A stretch of 6,000 nucleotides of DNA from positions 1 through 6,000 of the forward strand of contig JAILDS010000095.1 of assembly GCA_024689165.1 (NCBI GenBank). Direction: 5' to 3'. The translations under genes were made by a program, and so were the position numbers. How positions within the stretch are numbered: position 1 is the first letter of the stretch; each line of letters begins with the position of its first letter. The notes below the pieces were generated by a model, which was not told the origin of the DNA, made no database searches, and saw only the letters and a program-made list of their open reading frames with translations. Shown piece after piece: positions 1 through 5,610 of this stretch. The stretch is from Clostridia bacterium. Its GTDB lineage: Bacteria > Bacillota > Clostridia > Oscillospirales > Acutalibacteraceae.

Positions 1-998
1 TTGAGCTCTTCGGCGACGACGTCCCTGACGATGCCGGAGATCTCGGTCGGGGTCGGGGTCACGAAGCGGCCGTTGAGAGCGTCCGGAATGGCGCAGTTGT
101 AGAAGTTGGTCGCGGAGGGATAGTACTCGTAGGCCATCGGATCGAACGGAGCGGCGCCTGCGGCGGCAACATCCGCGAAACGGTTGAGGTTCTTGGAGGT
201 GATGCCGTGGGTAAAGGTCGCGCCGATGGTGAGCTCAGCGTCAAAGAAGCAGAAAGCGATGCAGATGAACAGGAAGATGATCGCAGCTGCCACGGGGCTC
301 GCCCTGAAGATGAGGGCTACGAGGAGCATCGGAACGAACAGAGAGAAGAGCCTGAACGCGAAGTTGAGAGGAAGCACGGCGGCGTCGAAGAAGGTCCTGA
401 AAAGGAATATGTCGCTGCCCTTTTCATTAACGACAAGGCCGTAGCGGTTCGCGTTGAGTTTAAGGCGGTAGTTCTGACGGTACCACCAGTAGTTGAGGTA
501 GATGCCGGAAAGGACTCTGCCCGCGGCGGCGGCGGTGAACATGCCGATGACGGCGCAGCCGACGACGATGAGGGTCGGAAGGCTGCTGGCAAGCCTGAAG
601 AGCACGGCGTTGGAGGCATAGGCAGCGGCGAAGGACTCGATGTCGCCGACTATGGTGCCGTAATCGCCGAGGAATTCGCCGACGACGTCAAAAACATCTA
701 AAACGTCGGAGGGCAGGAAGTCAAGGAAACCTATGACCGAGTTGAGCGCTCCGCCGAGCACGCCGGCGACGGAACCCATGGCGGCGCCGACGATGAGGCC
801 GCCGAGAAGGCCGAGCAGCGCGGGGATGGCCCTGAAGAGAACGGCGACCGCGTAGCTGAAGCGGGGCTGTTCGCCGTCGCCCTCGCTGAGAGCGTCGATC
901 TCCTTACCCATCTTCATCGACTGTACGAAGCCGTAGATGCCGAGGGTAAGGATGTTAAGGAGAATGAACATCGGCATGCGCCTTTTTTCGATAACCAT
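1..998 (-). CDS. Multipass membrane protein, DUF4234-like, 3' end outside window
   Basis: The frame is open from ATG at 998 to the window edge (332 full codons, no stop), so this is an N-terminal part. Start choice: an AAGGAGG site at 1005-1011 lies 6 nt upstream and overlaps the stop codon of the preceding gene. Hydrophobic stretches lie near residues 8-26, 48-88, 130-160, 206-232 and 236-255, suggesting five or six membrane helices. Residues 262-332 are polar, with a Tyr-rich patch near 290-300 and a Thr-Pro repeat near 314-318. The first helix carries LTLGIYGF, like the TLGIYgiYW motif of DUF4234 proteins. A second GIY..YW.Y motif at 165-173 is followed by R...NA..YG and E.G.DI, shared with the gene just upstream. 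No catalytic motif is seen. The role is unknown; by position it is a membrane output or anchor of the kinase/phosphatase/FHA cassette (inference). Confidence 0.85.
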   Translation of the reverse strand, partial: MVIEKRRMPMFILLNILTLGIYGFVQSMKMGKEIDALSEGDGEQPRFSYAVAVLFRAIPALLGLLGGLIVGAAMGSVAGVLGGALNSVIGFLDFLPSDVLDVFDVVGEFLGDYGTIVGDIESFAAAYASNAVLFRLASSLPTLIVVGCAVIGMFTAAAAGRVLSGIYLNYWWYRQNYRLKLNANRYGLVVNEKGSDIFLFRTFFDAAVLPLNFAFRLFSLFVPMLLVALIFRASPVAAAIIFLFICIAFCFFDAELTIGATFTHGITSKNLNRFADVAAAGAAPFDPMAYEYYPSATNFYNCAIPDALNGRFVTPTPTEISGIVRDVVAEEL

Positions 999-1004
999 TA
1001 GCGT

Positions 1005-1011
1005 CCTCCTT
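1005..1011 (-). promoter_or_regulatory. Ribosome binding site fused to preceding stop codon
   Basis: On the minus strand the stop TAA of the 168-residue membrane protein runs straight into AAGGAGG, then ACGCTA, then ATG at 998. The site fixes the start of the downstream membrane gene and implies that ribosomes ending on one gene reinitiate on the next. Confidence 0.85.
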
Positions 1012-1516
1012 ATGCCGCGCTGCCGTTGTTGTAAACGTAGGCGATGCGGTTCATGTTTTTGATGAGCTCCCAGGCGGAAACGTAGCCGAAGGAGAAGATG
1101 CTCATAACGGCGATGTCCTTGCCGGTCTCTACCATCTTGAAGCCGTAGTTGGGGGCGTTGACCCTCATCCTGTTGGCAAGCTTGTACAGCCAGTAGATCC
1201 TGTAGATGCCGAAGGTCACGACGTCAAGCACGGCGACGTGCATGAAGGAGTCGGTCTCGAGACCGTCGCCGATGCAGGCGGCGTTGACGTCCTGAGCCAT
1301 GGTGTAGAAGAACCAGGTCTGGTAGAGGTTCCAGGCGACGAGTCCGCAGGCGTTGCCGACGGCGTTGGGGATGACGAAGAAGGACATCATCCCGCCCGCG
1401 CCTATGGCTGCGGTGATGAGTATCGCCAGCAGAAGACCGGCGACGTAGCCGATTCCGAAATTAAGCAGCGAGGAAAAAATGTATTTTACCATGCTGCGCT
1501 CTTTGATAAGCTCCAT
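1010..1516 (-). CDS. Small multipass membrane protein, DUF4234-like
   Basis: 168 residues with about four hydrophobic segments: 12-40, 44-74, 93-113 and 134-150. The third contains TFGIYRIYWLYKLANRM (101-117), which matches the TlGIYgiYWlYkl pattern I associate with DUF4234 membrane proteins. The loop before it ends in a short polar GDG turn (83-85). The last segment, FSFGYVSAWELIKNMN (141-156), looks like a degenerate repeat of the same unit. Start choice: AAGGAG at 1523-1528, inside the last codons of the FHA gene, lies 6 nt before ATG at 1516; only 3 nt separate the two genes. Residues 103-141 align without gaps to residues 165-203 of the next gene, so the two are probably diverged paralogues. 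Biochemical function of the family is unknown to me. Tight coupling to an FHA gene suggests the pair acts under phospho-dependent control (inference). Confidence 0.85.
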   Translation of the reverse strand: MELIKERSMVKYIFSSLLNFGIGYVAGLLLAILITAAIGAGGMMSFFVIPNAVGNACGLVAWNLYQTWFFYTMAQDVNAACIGDGLETDSFMHVAVLDVVTFGIYRIYWLYKLANRMRVNAPNYGFKMVETGKDIAVMSIFSFGYVSAWELIKNMNRIAYVYNNGSAA

Positions 1517-1519
1517 ATC

Positions 1520-2119
1520 TTACTCCTTACCCTTTTCCTTGTTGGCTTCAATGACGCTGTCCCAGGTGAACTTGTCGGAGCAGCAGGGAATGAACAGAAG
1601 CTTGGTGTTGCCGACGGAGATGACGTCGTTGATCTTGAGCTGAGTGGCCGCGAGCACGACGCTGTCGTTAAGGTAGCAGAGCTCCTTCGCGTCGCCGGGG
1701 GCTACGAGATAGATGTTGGCCTTGGGATCGTAGACGACTACGGAGTGGCTCTCACGGGCGACGGATTTGTCGTCGGGGAGAGAAACGTCCATGTTGTCCG
1801 CCCTGCCGACGAAGTTCCTGCCGGTCTTGAGGCGGTAGTCCTCGCCCTGGTGGGGGCCGTCGATGGCGACTACCCAGCCGACCGTCGGCTCGTGCTTGAC
1901 GTTGGAGTCCTTGTCCTCAAGGTTGAAGTAGCTGCGGGTCTCCTCGCTCTCGGACTCTGCGCTGCCGATGATGGTGGTGTTGCTGACGGGCATTGTGAAG
2001 ACGGGGGAACCGCCGGTCGTCTCGTCAACAGCCGAAACGGTCGTCTGGTTGCAGAAGGGGCAGGTGTCGAAGCGTTCGGGGTCATAGAAATGACCGTTGA
2101 TGCATCTGATTGGGTTCAT
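1520..2119 (-). CDS. FHA-domain protein with N-terminal Cys/His zinc-binding motif
   Basis: 199 residues, probably cytosolic. The N-terminus has C6, H10, C20 and C23 (CINGH, then CPFC), a short zinc-ribbon-like knuckle. A polar linker rich in Glu, Ser and Thr follows (about 28-75). An FHA phosphothreonine-reader domain spans about 81-178: GWVVAIDGPHQG, GRNFVGR (100-106), ARESH (121-125, in place of the usual SRxH) and a C-terminal strand with DVISVGNTKLLFIP (165-178). The usual NGT loop is not present; KEL (146-148) stands there. This domain organisation matches FHA proteins I associate with clostridial kinase clusters. Start choice: AAAGGAG at 2128-2134, 8 nt before ATG. It follows the PP2C gene after 131 bp and is coupled to the membrane gene 3 nt downstream. 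Likely role: adaptor reading threonine marks set by the neighbouring kinase and passing them to the membrane proteins (inference). An ETT...VF segment in the linker may itself be a phosphosite. Confidence 0.9.
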   Translation of the reverse strand: MNPIRCINGHFYDPERFDTCPFCNQTTVSAVDETTGGSPVFTMPVSNTTIIGSAESESEETRSYFNLEDKDSNVKHEPTVGWVVAIDGPHQGEDYRLKTGRNFVGRADNMDVSLPDDKSVARESHSVVVYDPKANIYLVAPGDAKELCYLNDSVVLAATQLKINDVISVGNTKLLFIPCCSDKFTWDSVIEANKEKGKE

Positions 2120-2250
2120 TGTATCGTCTCCTTTATTTATACGGCGCGCTCGCCGTTATTTGACTGTTTCAGGCTTACGAGAGTCGAACCAAACCGCTTT
2201 ACAGAGGTCTTTTTTGGTGATTCTCGCCGATTCTTCCTTGCTTGCCTATG
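2120..2250 (-). other. 131-bp intergenic leader with small hairpin
   Basis: This is the only sizeable gap inside the cassette. A perfect 6-bp stem with a 4-nt loop lies at 2141-2156 (ACGGCG, loop, CGCCGT). It is followed on the minus strand by TATAAATAAAGGAG, so it sits just above the ribosome site rather than before a T-tract. A looser 6-bp stem joins 2188-2193 and 2213-2218 (ACCAAA with TTTGGT) across a 19-nt loop. I see no convincing -35/-10 pair and no canonical intrinsic terminator, so read-through from the PP2C gene is likely. The hairpin could mark a processing or pausing point that sets FHA and membrane-protein levels apart from the kinase block (inference). Confidence 0.4.
2128..2134 (-). 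promoter_or_regulatory. Ribosome binding site of the FHA gene
   Basis: AAAGGAG on the minus strand, 8 nt before the ATG at 2119. It is the only good site near the 5' end of this frame and supports that start. Confidence 0.8.
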
Positions 2251-3099
2251 CTATCCCAGGAAGCTCACGACTACCGCTGAGGTGTTGTCCTGCCTGGGGA
2301 AGCCCTTGTTCACCGCCGTGCTCGTCAGCCCCTCCGCCGCGTGGGCGAGGTCTGAGGTCTCGAGCACTTCGCAGATCTCGTTTATGCTCATGGCGCGGTA
2401 CAGCCCGTCCGAGCAGAGGAGCACCCTGTCGCCGGGAAGGAGCTTTTCGGGCGTGCGGCTCAGGCCCATGTACTTGATGCCGCCCATGCCGAGGTAGCTG
2501 ATCAGAGCGTCCTTCTGCGGGTCGTTTTCCGCCTGCTCCGGGGTGATCTCGCCGAGCTCGACCCGTTTTCTGAGAAGCAGCGAGTAGTTCTGGTCCTCCG
2601 TGAGCTGGTAGCCGACGCCGTCCCTTATAAGATAGATCCGGCTGTCGCCGACGCTCGCCCAGTAGAGATAACCGGAATCGATTATGCACGCGAGCATCGT
2701 CGTGCCGCCGCGCATCGGGCGCCCGTCGGACGTTTCGAGCTTCGACGCCGCCATGTCTATCGCGAGGATGGTGCGTTTGAGGAATTCAAGGTGGTTGTCG
2801 GCGACAGGCTGGTCGTGGTACGCACGGCGCATCCCCTCGGCGGAGAATCGGCTGTAGACCTCGCCGCCCTGCATCCCGCCCATGCCGTCGCACAGCACGA
2901 CGATGCAGCGCCCGTTTTTCGTGTACTCGTAGCCGTCGTCGCAGGAAACGTAATCCTGCTGGCTTTTGCGCGAGCCCTGCTGAGAGTCGAAGCTGATGAT
3001 CACTCCGTCGTCATCGTCGCCGGCGACCGTCACCTCTTCGAATTCCTCGAAGTCACCGTCGAGCAGTTCGTCATTGTTGTTTTCAGGTATGTCCGTCAT
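2251..3099 (-). CDS. PP2C-family Ser/Thr protein phosphatase with acidic N-terminus
   Basis: 282 residues, no signal peptide or membrane helix, so cytosolic. It should remove phosphate from Ser/Thr in a metal-dependent (Mn/Mg) reaction and so oppose the kinase next door. PP2C motifs in order: SRKSQQD with metal ligand D49, LCDGMGG with D71-G72, RGGTT (130-134), ASVGDSRIYLI with D152, LCSDGLY with D231-G232, and DNTSAVVV with D271-N272. The usual TxDH motif reads LTEDQ (167-170), with Gln for His; the metal ligands themselves are intact. Residues 5-31 form a strongly acidic extension ahead of the catalytic domain. Start choice: the ATG at 3099 lies 6 nt after AAGGAA (3106-3111), which sits within the kinase's last codons; the gap from kinase stop to this start is 3 nt. 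This strict coupling suggests matched dosing of kinase and phosphatase. Confidence 0.95.
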   Translation of the reverse strand: MTDIPENNNDELLDGDFEEFEEVTVAGDDDDGVIISFDSQQGSRKSQQDYVSCDDGYEYTKNGRCIVVLCDGMGGMQGGEVYSRFSAEGMRRAYHDQPVADNHLEFLKRTILAIDMAASKLETSDGRPMRGGTTMLACIIDSGYLYWASVGDSRIYLIRDGVGYQLTEDQNYSLLLRKRVELGEITPEQAENDPQKDALISYLGMGGIKYMGLSRTPEKLLPGDRVLLCSDGLYRAMSINEICEVLETSDLAHAAEGLTSTAVNKGFPRQDNTSAVVVSFLG

Positions 3100-3102
3100 A
3101 GC

Positions 3103-4656
3103 TTATTCCTTCAAAAGCATCAGCATGTGGTTCGGCGTCGCGGCGTAGAGCCGGATGCCGCTCCCGAGCCGCTGGGCGCTGCCCCTGGGCAGCCGGATGC
3201 CGGACTCGAGGTAGGTGCCGTTCTGCGAGTTGTCCGTCACGAAGAAGCTTTCGCCGTCGAAGCGCACGAGCATATGGGCGCGGCTGAGGTTCTGGTCCGT
3301 CGGGTCGATAACGAAGTTGCTGTAGCTCGAGGAGCGGCCCGCCTTGACTTCCCCGCCGGCGGGGATCTCGCACTTCGCGCCGGTGGCGACGTTTATCAGG
3401 TATCCGACGGCTTTTTTGCCGCCGTTCTGCCTGACCTGAGGCCTGCCCCAGACCGTCCCTCCCGCAGGCTGTCTGACAGACAGCGGCGCAGGCTGCACCG
3501 GCGGCTTCGGAGTCGGAGGCGTCGGCTGCACGGGCGGCTTGGGCTCGGAGATTATCGGCGGCTTCGGCGTCAGCGGCTGCGGCTGCTTAGGCGGCTGCGC
3601 AGGCGGCGTCTGCTTCTGCCAGAACTCTCTCTGCGGCGGATCGGCCGGCGGGTTTATCTCGACCTGCTTTTTCGAGCCGTTCGGGTCGGGCAGCTGGTAG
3701 AGGTCGGCCAGAAGCTGCTCAAAGTTCTGGTACCTCATGGGTATGTCGTACTCGAGCCCCTTCTGTATGATCCTTGAGAACTGCTGCGGCACCGGCGCGC
3801 CGAGCTCTGAAAGCGTCCTCGGCCGTTCGCGCTTGCGTATCGAGATATCCGGCAGCTTTTTGCCGCTGATAAGGTGATACACGGTCGCGCAGGCGGAGTA
3901 CACGTCGGTCCACGGCCCCTGGTTGCCCTTTGAGGAATACTGCTCGTAGGGGGCGTAGCTGACCTTCAGCAGGACGCTCATGCCCTTGTTCTCGCCGGCG
4001 ACGTAGCTTCTTGCGGCGCCGAAGTCGATGAGCTTTATCCTGCCGTCCTTGGTGCGGATGACGTTCTCCGGAGAGATGTCGCGGTGGAGTATGCCCTTTT
4101 TGTGAACGAAGGCGAGAGCCTCCGAAAGGGTCCTGAACATTTCGAAGACCTCGGCGTAGCCGAGAAGTCCTCCGTTGTTGCGGGCAAGACGGTTGTAGTT
4201 GTCGCCGTCGAGGAACTCCATGACTATGTAGCCGGTGTTGTTCTCGGAGAAATAGTCGAGGATGTCGACTATGTTCCTGTTCTCGCGCAGGGTGACGAGC
4301 GTGCCCGCCTCCTCTATATACTTCTGAAGGCCGTGCTCGAACACCCGCTTCGACTTATCGTCGTTCTTCGGGACGATGGTCGCGGTGCCGTTTGAACGGA
4401 CGGAGTACTCTCCGGGCATGTATTCCTTGATGGCTACTCGCTTGTTGGAATTCATGTCGAGAGCGGTATAGGTGATGCCGAAGCCGCCCTTGCCGAGCAC
4501 GCGCCCGACGATATACCTGTTTTTCAGGGTGGAAAACATGGGCAGCGTGCCGGGATAGGTCTTGACGGCGGACGTGTCGCAGCGGCACTTCGGGCAAACG
4601 GACCCGGAGGCCATGGGAGCAAAACAGTTCGGACACGTGTTGTCTGAACCGATCAT
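3103..4656 (-). CDS. Ser/Thr protein kinase with N-terminal zinc ribbon and C-terminal FHA domain
   Basis: 517 residues, no membrane helix, so unlike PrkC/PknB with its PASTA sensor region. A zinc ribbon lies at residues 8-24 (CPNC, CPKC). The kinase domain spans about 48-320: LGKGGFG loop (54-60), VAIKEY with Lys77, likely helix-C Glu116, HRDISPEN (191-198) with catalytic Asp193, DFG (211-213), SYAPYEQY (233-240) in the activation segment, and DVYS (251-254). The catalytic-loop Lys of HRDxKPxN is Ser195. A proline-rich linker (about 335-392) leads to an FHA domain at about 418-517 with GR (440-441), LSRAH (457-461) and NGTYL (479-483), the full set for phosphothreonine binding. Start choice: ATG at 4656 follows AAGGGGG with a 9-nt spacer and keeps the zinc ribbon. 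It lies 54 bp after the compact PP2C and is coupled to the acidic PP2C. It should phosphorylate Thr/Ser on itself and partners, with its FHA domain recruiting marked substrates (inference). Confidence 0.96.
   Translation of the reverse strand: MIGSDNTCPNCFAPMASGSVCPKCRCDTSAVKTYPGTLPMFSTLKNRYIVGRVLGKGGFGITYTALDMNSNKRVAIKEYMPGEYSVRSNGTATIVPKNDDKSKRVFEHGLQKYIEEAGTLVTLRENRNIVDILDYFSENNTGYIVMEFLDGDNYNRLARNNGGLLGYAEVFEMFRTLSEALAFVHKKGILHRDISPENVIRTKDGRIKLIDFGAARSYVAGENKGMSVLLKVSYAPYEQYSSKGNQGPWTDVYSACATVYHLISGKKLPDISIRKRERPRTLSELGAPVPQQFSRIIQKGLEYDIPMRYQNFEQLLADLYQLPDPNGSKKQVEINPPADPPQREFWQKQTPPAQPPKQPQPLTPKPPIISEPKPPVQPTPPTPKPPVQPAPLSVRQPAGGTVWGRPQVRQNGGKKAVGYLINVATGAKCEIPAGGEVKAGRSSSYSNFVIDPTDQNLSRAHMLVRFDGESFFVTDNSQNGTYLESGIRLPRGSAQRLGSGIRLYAATPNHMLMLLKE
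3481..3654 (-). repeat. Proline-rich linker with PKPP repeats inside the kinase gene
   Basis: This codes for kinase residues 335-392, dominated by Pro, Gln, Lys and Thr. PKPP occurs at residues 364, 372 and 383, and PKPPVQP occurs twice, 11 residues apart. It is a flexible spacer between kinase and FHA domains, with several Thr-Pro steps that could be autophosphorylation sites (inference). Confidence 0.75.
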
Positions 4657-4710
4657 CTTGCATTGCCCCCTTCCCGATAATCATTTGTTGCTGGTGTTGT
4701 CATTGCGCGT

Positions 4711-5445
4711 TCACGTCACTTTGATCAGAACGGCGCTGAGATTGTCCATGTCCTTGCCTTTACCGGCTTCGACAGCGGCCGCGGCCATCTTTTCGAGCGT
4801 ATCGAACGGCGAAAGACCGCGCCTGATGAGCTTTGACATCGTCTTTTCGTCGAGCCACTCCCAGAAGCCGTCCGTGCAGAGCAGGAAGACGTCCCCCGGC
4901 TCTATCTCATAGCCTCTGTAATCGACCTCGTACTCCGGGCCGTCCTCCCACTCGGAGCCCATGGCGCGAAGCAGCCTGGAGCGGTCCTCGTGGTGGCGCA
5001 TTTCCTTTTCGTCGATCTCGCCGGTGTCAACGAGCATCTGTACGACTGAGTGGTCGCGGGTCCTGCCGCTGAACTTCCCGTTTTTGAAAAGGTAGATGCG
5101 GCTGTCGCCTATGTGCCCCCAGGTGGCCCTGCGGTCTTTTATGAAGAGCAGGCAGAGCGTGGTCCGGCAGGAAAGGCCGCGTTCGTTCACCTCGGCAAGG
5201 AGTATCTCCTGCGCGGCGTCGAAGCAGTCGTCGATGAAGAGATCGAAGAAGTCCTTCTCGTTCTTCACCATGCCGCCGACGCATTCCGTAACGAGGTTCG
5301 AAGCGACGTCGCCCGCGCCATGTCCGCCGAGGCCGTCGGCAAGAGCGAAGCAGTAAGCGCCTGCCTCGGCGTTTACGAACACCCTCGCCGTGTCTTCGTT
5401 ATAGAGCCTTTCGCCCGCCGACGAATATGTTGCGTACTCGAGCAT
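4711..5445 (-). CDS. Compact PP2C-family Ser/Thr protein phosphatase
   Basis: 244 residues from the chosen start, close to the minimal bacterial PP2C length, soluble, no extra domain. Motifs in order: LYNED with D18, LADGLGGHG with D37-G38, CRTT (93-96), GHIGDSRIYLF with D114, TRDHS (129-133), LCTDGFWEWL with D192-G193, and DNLSAVLI with D234-N235; all metal ligands are present. The frame stays open up to 5493, but the ATG at 5445 has AAGGAGG 5 nt upstream and begins at the normal PP2C first strand; the 16 extra codons of the longer form fall in the leader hairpin region. It is first in the cassette, 54 bp ahead of the kinase. Together with the acidic PP2C it gives the kinase two opposing phosphatases, perhaps for different substrates (inference). 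It resembles the PrpC/Stp type in size, but its neighbours differ from the usual prpC-prkC locus. Confidence 0.95.
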   Translation of the reverse strand: MLEYATYSSAGERLYNEDTARVFVNAEAGAYCFALADGLGGHGAGDVASNLVTECVGGMVKNEKDFFDLFIDDCFDAAQEILLAEVNERGLSCRTTLCLLFIKDRRATWGHIGDSRIYLFKNGKFSGRTRDHSVVQMLVDTGEIDEKEMRHHEDRSRLLRAMGSEWEDGPEYEVDYRGYEIEPGDVFLLCTDGFWEWLDEKTMSKLIRRGLSPFDTLEKMAAAAVEAGKGKDMDNLSAVLIKVT

Positions 5446-5450
5446 CGCTT

Positions 5451-5457
5451 CCTCCTT
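5451..5457 (-). promoter_or_regulatory. Ribosome binding site deciding the compact PP2C start
   Basis: AAGGAGG on the minus strand, 5 nt before ATG at 5445. It argues against the in-frame ATG at 5493, which has no comparable site. Confidence 0.85.
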
Positions 5458-5463
5458 CTCTGC

Positions 5464-5486
5464 GTCGGGGCCTTGCCGCCCCCGAC
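5464..5486 (-). promoter_or_regulatory. Leader hairpin above the compact PP2C gene
   Basis: A perfect 7-bp stem (GTCGGGG with CCCCGAC) encloses a 9-nt loop. It ends 6 nt before the AAGGAGG ribosome site. No run of T follows, so it is not a classical terminator or attenuator. It may stabilise the mRNA 5' end or affect initiation (inference). Confidence 0.5.
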
Positions 5487-5588
5487 AAGTCAAAGCTTAA
5501 CACTGCGGTAAAAATACGTGTAAAAACAGTTTTCGGCATACCGGGGAAGCAGATCCCGGGGCGCCGGGCGGAGCGGGGACGCGCGGCG

Positions 5589-5610
5589 CGGCGGCCTTTG
5601 AAAACCGCCG
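5589..5610 (-). terminator. GC-rich stem-loop after the upstream gene, atypical terminator candidate
   Basis: A stem of six G-C pairs, continued by weaker pairs, around a TCAA loop. It lies in the gap after the stop of the Thr-rich-tail protein, before the putative promoter patch. The missing T-tract keeps this tentative; it could equally be a transcript-end stabiliser. Confidence 0.3.

Noticed and set aside
207..701. Plus-strand open frame rich in Glu, Asp and Gly
   Set aside because: It is antisense to the terminal membrane gene, whose frame is open across the whole region and explains the composition.
2120..2160. TATAAA as a -10 promoter element before the FHA gene
   Set aside because: It sits directly on the ribosome site, leaving no room for a start point, and no -35 lies at a proper distance.
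2170..2195. tRNA-like piece (GGTTCGACTC on the minus strand)
   Set aside because: The five bases on each side of the would-be T-loop do not pair and no other tRNA arm is found.
1238..2497. Long open frame on the plus strand (419 codons)
   Set aside because: It lies antisense across the FHA gene, its neighbours and the gap between them, has no ribosome site, and its Val/Asp/Gly-rich product shows no domain; it is the mirror of GC-rich codons on the other strand.
2791..3777. Open frame on the plus strand (328 codons) with an Arg/Leu-rich repeat
   Set aside because: It is antisense to the PP2C and kinase; its repeat section is just the proline-rich linker DNA read backwards.
4355..4684. Minus-strand frame starting upstream of the kinase
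   Set aside because: It overlaps the zinc ribbon and kinase N-lobe in another frame, has Arg/His-rich low-information sequence and no matching family.
5446..5493. N-terminal 16-codon extension of the compact PP2C
   Set aside because: It would translate the leader hairpin, lacks a ribosome site at its ATG, and the ATG at 5445 has an ideal site and begins at the normal domain edge.
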